Shown piece after piece: positions 11,126 through 24,064 of a stretch of DNA of 64,000 nt; positions within the stretch are counted from its first letter, which is position 1; each line of letters starts with the position of its first letter. The position numbers and the translations under genes are program-made. Where the stretch lies: contig JAJHZJ010000399.1 in assembly GCA_023548195.1 (NCBI GenBank), positions 8,127,100-8,191,099 of the forward strand, in the 5' to 3' direction. The stretch is from Bettongia penicillata ogilbyi (lineage: Eukaryota > Chordata > Mammalia > Diprotodontia > Potoroidae). The notes beneath the pieces are model-generated. The model worked only from the letters and a program-made list of their open reading frames with translations. It searched no databases and had not been told where the DNA came from.

Positions 11126-11379
11126 ATGACTCAAAAATTTTCTGATATAATAAAAATAAAAATGCATTGATTTTAGAATGTAAATATATTGAAAATGACA
11201 TGATACTGAAACAATCAAACAGGCTTAATAAATGCTTATTGATTAATTGAAATTGTGCCAATTTCTATTTCTTGCTCATTAGTCAAGTCATGTGGCCATA
11301 TAGCCTCAGGGCCCTTGTGCTATTAACATTATCCAGTAGTGAAGAATTGTGGATGTAGAGTTAGTGAGAAATTTAAAAT
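11126..11379. other. No recognised element
   Basis: A short SINE-like remnant, 'ggcttaataaatgcttattg', near 11222 is the only signal. Confidence 0.4.
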
Positions 11380-11530
11380 CACTGAATCATAGCTGGCCCA
11401 TAGTCATGAGCCATCTAATCCTACTTCCTCATTTTACAATTGAGGGAAATGAGGCACAGGGATGATAAATATTTGCCACAAATCATACCAATAATAAGAA
11501 TGAGAGGGAGAATTTGAATCCAATAGAAAC
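11380..11530 (-). repeat. MIR-like fragment, antisense
   Basis: Has 'cctcattttacaattgaggg' and 'aaatgaggcacagggatgat', the MIR core in reverse. Confidence 0.6.
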
Positions 11531-11534
11531 TCCA

Positions 11535-11745
11535 AAGTCACTGAAAAAACTAGAAATAGTGGGTGCCCACTGATTGCATAATGGCTGAACAAACCATGGT
11601 TTATGAATATAATGGAATATTATTGTACAGCAAGAAATGATGCTTGGGAGAAATTCAGAGAAACTGGAAGACTTGTATGAATTTATGTAGGACCAAGAGA
11701 ATAATATACACATGACTTCAATAAGGTGAACAAAAAGAACACTAC
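11535..11745 (+). mobile_element. L1 ORF2 C-terminal/3' UTR fragment
   Basis: Shares 'gcataatggctgaacaaacc', 'ataatggaatattattgtac' and 'gaccaagagaataatataca' with the L1 ends at 30290 and 40520. Confidence 0.75.
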
Positions 11746-12748
11746 TTGGTTGGTTAGTTGTTGTCCTTAATGCTCAAAAAGAACCAAAATGGCATCAATA
11801 TGTTGGGGTCAAGGTACAGTGTGTCTGATTGTGGCTGAGCAAAGCAACATAAGCCTGGAATGGTCAAGCACAAATAGTCCTTATAAACATTTGGAGTGAA
11901 GATGTCTCTAAATTTGTATGTTTCATGTTTATTTTGGGCTACTACAATTCTGCTTTGCTCATAGAGTACAATGCCTTCTTTGATGCAAGCATGCCATGCT
12001 GAACGGTACTGTGCCAGTGTTTCCCATGTCTCACAATCAGTTCCAAAGCTCTTCAGAGACCTTGAGGGTGTCCTTCTATCACTTCTTTTAACGTCCATGT
12101 GAGTAGATGCCTTGTGTGAGTTCTCTGTAAAAATAGTGTTTTAGGCAAAGGTATTTTTGGCATTCTAACAACACAGCCCATCAGAGTTAAGCTCTCTGAA
12201 ACAGGGCTTGAATGCTTGGCAGTTTAGCTCAAGAAAGGACTTCATGTTTCCAGCATCTTATCCTGTCAGGCAATCTTCAGAATCTTCCGAAGACAATCCA
12301 AATGGAAGCAATTCAGTTTCTTGGCCTGGCACTGGTACACTGTCCACATTTCACAAGCATACAACAAAGAGGTCAACACAATAGCTCCGTAGACTTTGAA
12401 TTTAGTAGACAATCTACTAACGACTCTTCTCTCCCACACTTTCCTTTGGAGCTCCCAAACACTGAACTAGCTCTGGCAATGCATGCATCTATGTGTGTGC
12501 ATCACTGGAAATTATACTGAAATACACTGATAAGTGAACTTATCCACAGCATTCAAAATTTCTCCATTTACTGTAACCAATGGTTCTATGTTTGGATGGT
12601 TGTGGTGATGACTGATAGAGAAATTCTGTTTTCTTGGTGTCTAATACCTGGCCAAAAATTAGCACAAGCAGCAGAGAATTGATCCATACTCTGTTGTAGC
12701 TGAGTACACAATTATCTACAAACAGAAGGTCAAGTCGAAACTCTCCTT

Positions 12749-15571
12749 TCGAGACCTGGGGGAGGAGCCAAAATGGTGGAAGATTCATATATGGTAGCTC
12801 CGAACCCACAGCCCATAAAATACCTGTAAAGAAGAACTCCCAACAAATTCTGGAGCAGCAGAAGCCACGCAGCAATGGAGCAGAGGAGATTTCTGTTCCA
12901 CAGAGCCCTGAAAAACCGACACCAAAGGTTCATTATGCACTGGACCTGGAGCAGAGCCCAGCCCTGCCTTGGCCACACAGCACCGAGAGGAGCAGATCCG
13001 AGCAGGCTTCAGGGACAGAATCTCTAGCAGCCCCGCAGGTCCCTCCACCCACAGAAGCCAAAGGTCAGTGAGAGAGTCTTTTTGGCTGGCCAAGAGGGGA
13101 ACAGGGTGTTTCCACAACTCAGGCCCCCTCGGGAGGGAGCAGCAGAGGCAGCAGTGGACAGGAGCTCCCAAAGCAGACAGGAGCTCAAATCCATTGTTGA
13201 AGATCTCCACATAAACCCCCTGAGGGAACTGAGCCCCATGTGGTAGCCCTGCTCCCACCTGAGAACCTGAATTTAATCTCACACTGAATAGCAGCACCGC
13301 CCCTGCTAAAAGCCCTGAGGCTGGAAGCAGCATTTGAATCTTAGACCCCAAGCAGTAGCTGGGAAGATCTAGAGGCGAGGCTGGGGTGGAGAGGAATCTC
13401 AGACGTCAAGTCTGAGAAAGTCTGGGAAAATGCCCAGAAAAGGGAAAAAAAATAAGACCATAGAAGGTTACTTTCTTAGTGAACAGATATTTCCTACTTT
13501 CCTTTCTGATGAGGAAGAACAAAGCTTACCATCAGGGAAAGACATCGAAGTCAAGGCCTCTGTATCCCAAACATCCAAAAGAGGTATCCAATGGGCTCAG
13601 GCCATAGAAGAGCTCAAAAAGGATTTTGAAAATCAAGTTAGACAGGTGGAGGAAAAACTGGGAAGAGAAATGAGAGAGATGCAAGAAAAGCATGAAAAAC
13701 AGGTCAACACCTTGCTAAAGGAGACCCAAAACAATGCTGAGGAAAAAACACCTTGAAAAATAGGCTAACTCAATTGGCAAAAGAGGTTCAAAAAGCCAAT
13801 GAGGAGAAGAATGCTTTCAAAAGCACAATTAGCCAAATGGAAAAGGAGGTTCAAAAGCTCACTGAAGAAAATAGTTCTTTCAAAATTAGAATGGAACAGA
13901 TGGAAGCTAATGACTTTATGAGAAACCAAGAAATCACCAAACAAAACCAAAAGAATGAAAAAATGGAAGAGAATGTGAAATATCTCATTGAAAAAACAAC
14001 TGACCTGGAAAATAGATTCAGGAGAGACAATTTAAAAATTATGGGACTGCCTGAAAGCCATGATCAAAAAAAGAGCCTAGACATCATCATTCATGAAATT
14101 ATCAAGGAAAACTGCCCTGAGATTCTAGAACCAGAGGGCAAAATAAGTATTCAAGGAATCCACCAATCACCACCTGAAAGAGATCCAAAAACAGAAACCC
14201 CTAGGAACATTGTGGCCAAATTCCAGAGGTCCCTGGTCAAGGAGAAAATATTACAAGCAGCTAGAAAGAAACAATTCAAGTATTGTGGAAATACAATCAG
14301 GATAACACAAGATCTAGCAGCTTCTACATTAAGGGATAGAAGGGCATTGAATATGATATTCCAGAAGTCAAAGGAAGTACAACTAAAACCAAGAATCACC
14401 TACCCAGTAAAACTGAATATAATACTTCAGGGGGAAAAAATGGTGTTTCAATGAAATACAGGACTTTCAAGTATTCTTGATGAAAAGACCAGGGCTGAAA
14501 AGAAAATTTGACTTTCAAACACAAGAATGAGAAGCATGAAAAGGTAAACAGCAAAGAGAGGTCATAAGGGACTTACTAAAGTTGAACAGTCTACATTCCT
14601 CCATTGAAAGACAATATTTGTAACTCTTGAAACTTTTCAGTATCTGGGTAGTTGGTAGGATTACACATACACACACACACACACACACACGCATGCATGC
14701 ACACACAGAAACAGAGAGCACAGAGTGAATTGAATAGAATGGAATCATATCTTAAAAAAATGAAGTTAAGCGGTGAAAGAGAAATGTATTGGGAAGAGAG
14801 AGGGTGAAATGGAATGGGGCAAATTATCTCTCATAGAAGAGGCAGGCAGGAGACTTTTTAGTAGAGGGAAAAAGAGGGGAGCTGAGAGAAAAACATGAAG
14901 TTTACTCTCATCACATTCAAATAAAAGAAGGAATAAAATGTACACTCTTTTTGGTATGAAAATCTATCTTACAATACAGGAAAGTGGGGGAGAAGGAGAT
15001 AAGCAGGGTGGGGGGGATGATGGAAAGGAGGGCAATGGGAGGAGGGAGCAATTTGAAATCAACACTCTTGGGGAGGGACAGGATCAAAAGAGAGAATAGA
15101 AGCAATGGGGGGCAGGATAGGATGGAGGGAAATATAGTTAGTCTTACACAACATGACTATTATGGAAGTCATTTGCAAAACTACACAGATATGGCCTATA
15201 TTGAATTGCCTGCCTTCCCAAAGGGAATGGGTGGGGAGGGAGAGAAGTTGGAATTGAAAGCTCTAGGAACAACTGTCAAGTATTGTTCTTGCTACTAGGA
15301 AATAAGAAATACAGGTAATGGGGAATAGAAAGCTATCTGGCCCTACAGGACAAAAGAGAAGATGGGGACAAGGGAAGGGAGGGAAGATAGAAGAGAGGGC
15401 AGATTGATGATGAGGGAAATTAGAATGCTCAGTGTATTGGGGTGGGGGAATGGGACAAATGGGGAGAAAATTTGGAACCCAGAATTTTGTGAAAATGAAT
15501 GTAAAAAGTTAAATAAATAAATTTAACCAAAAAATATAAAATAAAATAAAATATATTTTTTAAAAAAGAAA
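12749..15571 (+). mobile_element. HAL1 copy 2, full length, inserted in the RTE-like element
   Basis: Flanked by 'gaaactctcctt' at 12737-12748 and 15572-15583. The element begins near 12758 at 'gggggaggagcc'; about nine bases between TSD and start are unexplained. The 5' UTR runs to 13429, ORF1 is at 13430-14530, and a 3' UTR with a CA run (14663-14690) ends at 'aataaataaatttaacc' plus an A-rich tail. It lies opposite to its RTE-like host. Confidence 0.9.
13430..14530 (+). pseudogene. HAL1 copy 2 ORF1, frameshifted
   Basis: L1 ORF1p-like. The first frame, from MPRKGKKNKT, is open to 13756 and breaks at 'gaggaaaaaacacc', where other copies read 'gaagaaaataacacc' (one base lost). The second frame resumes with KNRLTQLAKEVQKA and carries the rest of the coiled coil, the RRDNLKIMGLPE start of the RNA-recognition domain, and the C-terminal domain through PRITYPVKLN. 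It then shifts again in an A-run near 14437-14442 and ends early at 14452-14454. The stop used by intact relatives is at 14528-14530. At the codon that is TGA in copies 1 and 5 this copy has AGA (Arg). Confidence 0.85.
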
Positions 15572-15589
15572 GAAACTCTCCTTCTACTT

Positions 15590-15740
15590 TAGTTTTAACT
15601 TGCAGCCATTTCAAGTTAAACAATTTACCATCAGTGCAGTAGCTGACCTCAATGACCTTGCTGTTTTCATCTTCATTGAAGGTGTCCAACAACATTGCTG
15701 AAAACCTCATGGAAACAAGAACATAACCTTGCTTCATTCT
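15590..15740 (-). pseudogene. RTE-like RT island next to the HAL1 junction
   Basis: Minus-strand reading has FSAMLLDTF, then TDGKLFNLKWLQVKTKV, the RT segment just before the catalytic aspartates. The catalytic segment itself lies 2.8 kb away, at about 12700-12725, on the other side of HAL1 copy 2. Listed separately because it marks the exact point of interruption. Confidence 0.65.
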
Positions 15741-18487
15741 GTTGGTGACTGGGAAAGCTCTAGAGTATTATCCATTATCCAGAACCCCCAAAACTCATGC
15801 AAGTCATCATGAAACTGACCTACAATGCTGATGAACTTCTCCAGGCAATCAAATTTTGGCTTGATTCTCCACAAGCTTTCATGACTAATAGTATCAAAGG
15901 CCTTGGTCAGATTGATGAACATTGTGTACAAACTTCTACTCTGCTCCTGGCATTTTTCCTGGAGTCATCAGACACCAAACACCATGCCAAACTTTTCTGA
16001 CTTTTCTGAAGCCACATTGACTCTCAGGCAGATGACCATCTTCCAGATGAAGGATCACCTTATTAAGGAGGACTCTGACAAGAACCCTGACAGCAATGAT
16101 TAAGAGAGAGACACTCTCCCACCTCCTCCCCCTATACCCCCATCCCTAGCAATTGTCACAGAACAACCTATTTCCTTTTCCTTTGTAGAAATAGATAATG
16201 GAGGCATCCTTAAACTTTTGGGGAATAACCTCCTCTTGCCATATAACATGGAAAATTTCAGTCTGCTTTAGTATGGACAGTGGATCCCTTGCCTTATTAA
16301 TCTCAAGGGGAATGGAATCAACACCAGGCACCTTTCCACTTCAGTTGGAAGTTTAGCTAGAGAGGGATTTACTTCAGCCTGAGGTATATGGTCAATGGCT
16401 TCAGATTTAGTTGATGATGGTCTGTTGAGAACACCATGGAAGTATTTCACTTCAATAAGCTTCAATGTGGCTTCATCAGCACTGAATAGTTGAAATTCAT
16501 CATAGATCTTTGGCTCATAAAAAACCTTCAGAGCATCATAAAAGTGCTTTGATTGGTACTTTCAGTGTAAAACTGAATTTCATCTGTGTTCCTACTGAGA
16601 CAAGAACTTTGTATTTCTCTAAGCTGCATTTGTACTTTACTTTTGATGAAGTTAAATGCTGCCTTTCTTAGAGATGGATGAGCTATCCTGCTGGTAAACC
16701 CTGCGGAATTCTTTTCATTTAGCAGCTTCTGAATTTCCCCGTGATTTCCCTCAAACCAATCTTGAAGTTTGTGAGTGTTCTAGCCCAGATGAGTAAATGC
16801 AGTGCTGTACACCAGTCTCTAAAAGTTGCATACTCCTCTTTGGCTGTACTGTGGACAACTGTGTTTTGGCTCAACTTTACCTCCAAGTTACCAAGAAATT
16901 GTTCTACTCAGAGAAGCCTCTAATCTGTTGACCTTAATTCTTCTGATAATCATCTTGCCTTGAGGCTGCAACTTTTACTGAATGTGAATGTTTAGCTTGG
17001 AGAGGATAAGTCTGTGATCATCACCTTCATCACTCTCTCATCCTGTCTATCTCTTTTATTAAATGCCAATGTTTGCTGCAACGGTGCATCCACAAAGTTC
17101 TATTGCATTTAGGTAAAAGGAAGACAGTTTTGGTGATGAGATCATGAGATGCACAAGTCTTCAGTAGCAAGTGATCATTGCTGTTGCTGTTTCTGACTCC
17201 ATTTTTCTTAAGGATTCCTTGCCGTGTTGGATAGTCTGGCATTAAAATGATGCAGAATTACAAGCTTGTCCTCTTTTGGTATATTGATGATGAACGTCTC
17301 CAGGGTCTTCATAAAATTTTTCTTTTTATCTCATCATTGTCCTTTGCCTCACCTCATCATGGGGGAAACATACACACCAATGATGGTAGGCTGATGCTTT
17401 CTTCCAAGGGGCAACTGAATTGTCATGAGCCTGTCAGTCACTCCTTTTGGGAGGCACACAAGCTTATTGATTAGATTAGTTCTGATTTCAAAACAATCTT
17501 CATGGTACTCCCCATCACTGCAGTCACTCCAGAAAAATGTATATCTAGCTCCAGCTTTGTAAGCTAGCCTTCATTTGCCACTCTTGTTTCATTCAGGACT
17601 GCTATATGGATGTGATAACTGCTGAGTTCTCTCTAACAAGAGCTGTTTACTTTTCAGGTCTAGTGGGTTTCTTGTGGCACATTCTGTGTACCAACAGTGA
17701 GTGGAATCATCTTTGCAAAACTTTTTGCACATTTTTTTTTTTTGACTATAGGATATGATTCCCCACCTGCTGCAATAAGCAGGCCAGGGTTGGGTCTAAC
17801 AGGCAATTCTGAGGGCACCTTTTCTAGCCCCTTCCTCATGTCAGGAGGTGAGTAGCATGGTCCTTAAAAAGGGCTACACAGACACCCTAGGGGCTTCCAA
17901 ATCCTACTGCTGCTTCACTCCAGTGACAAGGTGGCCTGACTACAGCTCCCAGTGTATCCACACTTGCTGCTTTATCACTTGCCTATTGCCACAGAACTTT
18001 GAGTTAGGTAAAAATGGTAAAATGGGATGGGGTACGGGTAACTTTTTTTGACTCACACAAATTTGTATTTAAGTGAGGCAAAGTTACACCAAGTTGTTGG
18101 TCACATTCTCTCTTCCAGATTCATCAAAGTCCTATGGCAAGACAACAGTTAAGATGATGTCTCAGGAAGCAATGGGTGACTTTGACATCTTAGATGTCTA
18201 ATCAAGCTCTAAGCTCTCCACAGTGCATGCTTCATCCACTTTCATGGAAGCTGGAACAAATTTTTTTCATCTGCCCAATATGCTGGAGGTAGACATTCCC
18301 CCAACTCACCAATGGGTTTGAGACCCCCTAGGTTACTCTCAACTTGATTTAGCCCTTCTGCCTAAAGAGTTTACATCTATAGCTTCCTGCAGCCACAGGT
18401 AAGCACTGGATGCATTAAGGTCGATGAGTAACCCTGAAAAGGGTTCAGCAGCCCTCACACCAAAGGTCCTAGTCTTCACTTGAACAC

Positions 18488-19100
18488 CCTATGCCCCAAA
18501 AATACTAAAAAAGAAACATTAAGATAACTAAGACAAGAGCATTAAAGGAAGTTAAATTTTAAGCATCATAATGAGCGAACTAGATCCTGGAAAACAAAAA
18601 ATAAAATATACCTCCCTTCTATTGGTAGAGGGGTATGGAGCAGAGTGTTACACCCATTGCTAGTCAACAAGCACTTATTAGTCACTTTCTGTGTGCCAGA
18701 CTCTATGCTAAGTATGGGAGAGTGAGAGGAGGAGCAAAAATATCTTTCAGGATGATAAGTGAGAAAAGTGTAAGGAGTCAAGAGCAGAGCTAGGAAACCA
18801 ATTATGTAGCTTAACTGATTTTCTTTTTTAAAAACAGAGTGTTCAGATCTTAGGGGTAGGGAAGTAGAGTCCCATATCCAAAAATTAAAAAAAACAATAA
18901 CCCCGTAGTGATATAAAAACAATATCAGTAAAGCATTGCATATTAAAATAAAAATTAAGTGAACAGATTCATGTTCAAGTATAAACCATTACTGCCAAAT
19001 AAAGCTCTACTATACAGAAGAGGAAATAAGGGGCTGCTTAAGGGGTCCCTAAAGCCTGTAGCCCAAAGAGAAATATGCAAAGGTTATTAAGTGTCTAAAA
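18488..19100. other. Mostly unrecognised; SINE remnant at 18660-18740
   Basis: Only recognisable piece is 'caagcacttattagtcactt' followed by 'tgtgccagactctatgctaa' (THER/MAR-type SINE, +). Nothing else seen. Confidence 0.5.
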
Positions 19101-19104
19101 CTGT

Positions 19105-19197
19105 TGTGTGTATATATATATATATATATCTGTGTGTATATATGTATATATATACATGTATATATGTATGTATATATATATACATATGTGTATGTGT
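19105..19197 (+). repeat. TA/TG microsatellite
   Basis: Mixed TA, TG and TATG dinucleotide runs. ORFs on both strands here (Ile/Tyr/Cys-rich) are artefacts. Confidence 0.95.
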
Positions 19198-19544
19198 GAC
19201 ATACACGTTTGTTCAGATGACTAGTTTTGGACATGGACATGTAGACTTCTTTAAATTTTCATTTTTAAAGGGAAACATTTAGTCAATTTGTTTAAAAAAA
19301 ATGAAAGGGATTACTACATTATAAGTTTCTGCCATTTGGATCCCAGGTATCAAATTTTTAAGACTGTAAATTTGTGAGATCTTAATGAAAGCTGCATTTT
19401 GCCATAACAACCAAGGGATAGTAAAGATTTCCTTTTATTTTTCATGGTGACAGAGATCAGGGAGAGAATTTTCCCTTTGTGAGTGGAGCCCAATGATTCT
19501 CCCCCATAGCTGAAGGTGAGTTTCAAGGCAATTTGATATAGAGT

Positions 19545-19660
19545 ACAGCCTCTTCATTTTTAAAAAAAGGGAATTGAGACTCAGAGATCCACTGAGGCAA
19601 AGTAATTTGGCCAACATCACAAAGGTAGTAAATAGCAAAGATGAGATATGATCAAAATAC
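19545..19660 (-). repeat. MIR-like fragment, antisense
   Basis: Shows 'gggaattgagactcagagat' and 'aagtaatttggccaacatca', the reversed MIR core. Confidence 0.65.
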
Positions 19661-20470
19661 AGCACAATTTTCACCATCTACAAAGGATGTGAATTTGCAT
19701 CCATTTCACCCTAAAGTAACTGTTTAACTGTCATTCCCAACCAAGCCACCCTCTTCATGCCATAATTAGGTGAGAACACTTCTCTGTTGAATCAATCAAA
19801 AGACTTTGACCCAAGTTTTTAAAAGTCCTTTATCAATTTAAATTTTTTGAAAACCACTTGTATGAACCAAAGTGATTTGGCACAAAAATGTATTCAGACT
19901 GACTAAGGAAGTTAGGTAGCCTCTGTTGGTCATCTATAAAACATCAACACAGTTTGGAATTGAGAGAACTGAGTATCTGGCAGTAGAAAGAGATCAGCCA
20001 ACTATCCTTCTCTGAGAAGGAATTGCTTGGGGGTGCATAGCAGGGAGAACAGTTGCTTGGGGATGGACAGTAGGGAGAAGAGAGCTAAATTTTGACATTA
20101 GTCTTGGTTTCTTCTACAACACTACCTTCCTCCTCTCCCCACCCTAAACACACACATACATACATACACACATATACACATGCACCCATCTTGAGGAGAA
20201 CCCCCTGAATTTCAGAGGACTGGAGGATTTACATCTTTTCATTGACATCCTAGTAATATTGCCATGACAGCAAGAGTCGACAGTAGTGTTCTGCATCAAG
20301 AACTGCAGATAGATGGAATGCAATGAGGAAAGTCAGAATGAAGGCTCTAAACGGATCCCAAAAGAAAAACTAAGGAAAACAGACTGAGAACTCTCCAGAA
20401 ATCCTAAAAGGGATTTTCAAAAGCCACATGCTATCTAACCAAGAGCCCACTTCCTCCTAGACTCTTTATG
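19661..20470. other. Unrecognised sequence with a short CA/CATA tract
   Basis: Contains an imperfect CACA/CATA run near 20148-20180. No gene or family recognised in the rest. Confidence 0.5.
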
Positions 20471-20474
20471 TCCT

Positions 20475-20600
20475 AATCAGTCAATAGTCAATATATATTT
20501 ATTAAGTACCTACTATGTGCCTGTTAAGTGCTGGAGAGACAAATATGAAAAAGAAATACAGGACTTGCCTTCAAGTGATGATAAGCAAAGGGTGGGAGAG
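20475..20600 (+). repeat. THER/MAR-type SINE fragment
   Basis: Shows 'atttattaagtacctactat' then 'taagtgctggagagacaaat' and 'aggacttgccttcaagtgat'. Confidence 0.7.
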
Positions 20601-22249
20601 TATGCCAGAGACTTTGAGAGGGATGCTTTGTTACAGCCATACCACCAAAGCAAATATTTGCTTCTGAAAATGATTTTTATCTAAAGGAATAGTTCATTTC
20701 AGTTAATAATCATGGGAGAGACTAGTTGGAGTGCATAAGCTACAGTAGTTGAAAAGACAGTCCCAGCCCCTAAAATTTATCCCCAGAAATGTGAGGGGAC
20801 ATAATAGATGTCCTCTGATGACCCACCTTGCCAATGACCATGGGGGTTGGCAGACTAGCTCTAAAGCATGTCCTATAAACAGAAAGAGTTGAAATGTTTA
20901 AATCTCAATTTGTGGTCCCACCTATGACCTCATTAAAGAGTAATCTCTAGAGCAACAGGTTTCCATGAAGAATATGTTATTTCTTTCCCATTTAATTCAA
21001 ATATATCTCCAGGTTTCTGAAGTTTTCTATTAAAAAATTCCAGATAACTCAGCAATCACTTCCAAACACCACAGTTTCCATTAACACCTAGACAAAGTAC
21101 AGAAGGCATTATTAAGTGTTTTGAAATACACTGCAATTAAAGCATATTGAATTTATTTACAACACATTTCATCCCCACAAAAAGAATCTATGGAAAGCTT
21201 CCACATTTTTAAAATGCCCAGTACTCTGAAATTTCCTGCTGCAGCCTATGCAGTAAATTTAGAACATGAAGCAAAAAAGTCAGTGAAACTTAGCCATTCT
21301 GCCAACTTTAGAAATAAATCCCCTATCTATAGGAAGAAAAATGAGGGGAAAGTCATATGGAAACATGAAAAGAGAAACTTGACCTTAAAAATCATAAGAG
21401 GGAGAAAAAAATCTGAGTCCTAAATTATAGTCCCTGTTTTGCTTCCCATTCTCTTCCCTAGACCTTGATACCTTCATTTGTTTTCTCTTTTGTCCATTAG
21501 GTATGTTAAATTTTATGGTTATCTTGTTGGAGTCCCATGTCTCTCTTAAAATTGGAAAATTGTGATGAATAATTTGGATTTTTATTAATCAACTGCACAG
21601 GATTAAAATGGAGAAGAAACATTTTATATTATTCACTTTATCACCTACCACCATATAAAAACTCACACAAAATGCACACATGTATAAAAGCTTCTGGAAA
21701 CAATACCAAATAAAAACCATTTCTGCCTCCACGGAAATTTGGCAACTTAAATCACAATAGAGGAACTATAGACAAAAAGACCTATAACCATATTTTTTAG
21801 AGGCATGTAATATACCAAAAGGGGAATAGGAGAGGATTGATAGAAATAGGAGCTAGTGGAAATGACTTTAATCCCTTTAAAAATATTTTTCAGAGTAGTT
21901 GACAGCTTTCCTTGGCTTAAGGGTCAAATTAACTTCATCCAGCAAGTTTGACAAATTGCTATGATACCAGGCCACAAGGTCAAGCTTCCGAGGACACTTG
22001 GACTTCCTGAGAAAGGTGATAAGATGTGAGGTTGGAAGAACCAAGTCTAAGGGTGAGACTGAGATAAAGCCCACCACAGATGCCATCTTCCCCTCCCAGA
22101 ATGTCCAGGATATGCCACTAGTCCTGAAGCAGATGCTCAAAGTTTGAGTCTGGTTCCCTGAGGGTCAGTCTGGCAAAGGCAGTGTTTCAGGGATAGAAAA
22201 GAGGTAGGTGAGAGCTAATTTGACAGAAAATGATCCAAAGCATGGAAGA
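20601..22249. other. Long unrecognised stretch
   Basis: About 1.6 kb with no repeat family I recognise and no credible coding frame. The + ORF at 21190-21423 (77 aa, Lys-rich) lacks family resemblance and is probably chance. Confidence 0.4.
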
Positions 22250-22261
22250 AAGGAAGAATTC

Positions 22262-22397
22262 CATTTTAATTCTTCTATGAAACATGATTAATGTGAAAAT
22301 GTGTTTAATAAGAATGTATGTGTAGGCCGGGGGGGATAGTTAAGACTTACGGAAGTGATTGTGGAAAACTAAAAACAAATAAGTTGATTAAAAAAAG
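22262..22397 (+). mobile_element. 136-bp 5'-truncated L1 tail with 12-bp TSD
   Basis: TSD 'aaggaagaattc' lies at 22250-22261 and 22398-22409. The insert holds the L1 3' blocks 'ccattttaattcttctatga' and 'taataagaatgtatgtgtag'. It has an internal deletion compared with the L1 end at 8600-8772. Confidence 0.85.
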
Positions 22398-22639
22398 AAG
22401 GAAGAATTCATTTAATGTACTGCATTGAAGAGGAAGAGAGAATGCACTTAGTGGTTTGATTTAATTAGTTATCATTTGGGAATTTTTTTCCTACAGTTTC
22501 TAGGTAAGGACCCAGAAACAGTATCTCATAGCTCATGACTTCCAATGAATTGTGAGAGATTTTGTTTAAACTTTTTTTAACTTAATAAGCAGTCGTTTTC
22601 TACCTAACTTACCAAAAAAAAAGAAATGGAAAAGAAAGA

Positions 22640-23430
22640 AAACATAATTATTGTAACAAATATCCATAGTCACACAAAACAAATTCCCTCATAAATCATG
22701 TCCAAAAATGTCATTTGACATCTTAAGCCTGTCAGGAAGTCTATTCTCTGTCAAGAAGTTACTTCATCATTGTTCCTGGAATTATAGCTGATCACCACAA
22801 TGATCAAAGTTCTTAAATGATTCCAAACTCTTCTTATTGTATAAATTGTTCTCCCGATTCTCCGTTTCATGTTCCATCAGTGGATGGAAGTCCTCCCAGG
22901 TTTCTCCGAAACCACTGCTTTCATCAGTTCTTACAGTGTAATAATATTCCATTGTAATCATAGACCATAATTTGTTCAATCATTCCCCAATTGATGAAAC
23001 CTTAGTGTCTTTGTCATTTCAAAGAGAGTTGCTATAAACTTTAAAGGGTTATTTTCTTCTTTCTTTGCTCTCTTTTGGGTTTAGGCTTGATAGTGGTATC
23101 CCTTGGTCAAAGTTTAGTGATTTGGGAGGCATAGTTCAAAATCATTTTCCAGAATGACTAGACCAATTCAGAGCTGCACCAGCATTACATTAATGTGCAG
23201 GTTTTCCCACTGTCTCTCCAATACTTCTTACTTTCTTTTAGGTTATCTATCTTTGCCATTCTGATTGTTGTGAGGTGGAATGTCAGAATTGCTTTAATTT
23301 TCATATTCATTCTAATGAGTGTCTTGGAACAATTTTTTTTATATAGCTATTGATAGCTTGTGTTTTTGCCTTTGAAAAATGCCTATTAACGTCTTTTGAG
23401 CATTTGTCAGTTGGGGACCTGAATTGAAAG
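22640..23430 (-). mobile_element. L1 ORF2 C-terminus and 3' UTR, antisense
   Basis: In order on the + strand: 'gtaacaaatatccatagtca', 'ccatcagtggatggaagtcc', 'taatattccattgtaatcat', 'ccagaatgactagaccaatt' and 'ctttgaaaaatgcctattaa'. This is the reverse of the L1 segment seen at 40130-40640. Confidence 0.75.
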
Positions 23431-24064
23431 AACTGAAGCTTCTGAAATTATTTTTTCTATTCCAAACCACACATGGTTTTGTCACTGTGATGTAAAAGAA
23501 TTGTTACCTGCTTTGATTTTATATAGAATTTAAATTCTATATTTTTTCTACATATTTTAGGTATACATTTTGGTTTAACAAAGCAGGGAAAAGCAACCTC
23601 CCACAAATACACATACACATGCATACACACAGAGAGAGACATACATATACACACTATTTCTAAAAAACAGTTAAACTGTCTAAATAGTTTAATTATATAC
23701 TAAGTATATACCATATCAATTTTTACAGTTTACTAATGTCAGCAAGAAGGATGATCACTTTGTTTTTGTCTTTAATTTTCTTTTTGTTAATTTTTATTTC
23801 TGTTTTCTAGAACAGAAAAAAAGGATTATATATAAAACTGAATCTGTTATACCTTGATTTTTTAAGCATATAAAAAATTCATCATGTAATTTTCAAAGCT
23901 GACCCGTTTGTTGATTTCTTCTGGTCTTCTTCCTATTCTATGCTTTTTAAAAAATACTTTAATGACTCTCTTTTGTTTCTTTTCCTTTCTTTTTTTGTCA
24001 ACCTTATCACTACTTCTCTTTTCCCTCTCAACTGCACCTCCCGCTTGAAAAGAAAAAAAAAACA
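23431..24064. other. AT-rich, no gene
   Basis: Includes CA-rich sequence near 23600-23650 and T-rich tracts. Possibly old L1, but not securely recognised. Confidence 0.4.

Larger units (their letters stand above)
12540..17242 (-). pseudogene. RTE-like endonuclease/reverse transcriptase, decayed and interrupted
   Basis: This would be the single polyprotein that nicks target DNA and copies the element RNA. It is visible only as frame-shifted islands on the minus strand. 17242-17030 holds an endonuclease piece with the block SKHWHLI. 16465-16146 holds the start of the RT region (PGVDSIPLEI, then DASIIYFYKGKGNR). 15931-15734 holds LTKAFDTISHESLW with the RT motif A aspartate. Just before the HAL1 break comes TDGKLFNLKWLQVKTKV. 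Past HAL1 copy 2, near 12720, the expected FADD catalytic box reads FVDN, followed by DTKKTEFLYQ. Frameshifts between islands, the altered catalytic box and the 2.8-kb insertion show it is dead. Confidence 0.7.
11748..18487 (-). mobile_element. RTE-like non-LTR retrotransposon, antisense, split by HAL1 copy 2
   Basis: Two parts, 11748-12748 and 15572-18487, give about 3.9 kb, close to full length for an RTE-sized element. Read on the minus strand, the order is endonuclease then reverse transcriptase, ending at 11748 with a 'ggttggttagttgttgtcct' terminus. A second, shorter copy lies at 57545-58945. The clade label RTE is from recognition only; the endonuclease plus RT layout is what the sequence shows. 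Confidence 0.75.

Noticed and set aside
12785..13351. 188-codon ORF on the minus strand
   Set aside because: It lies antisense across the HAL1 copy 2 5' UTR; shorter partial versions appear in other copies only because the sequence is repeated. No start context, domain or codon bias supports it.
19049..19282. Tyr/Ile/Cys-rich ORFs on both strands (also 30725-31130)
   Set aside because: TA/TG microsatellites read as codons.
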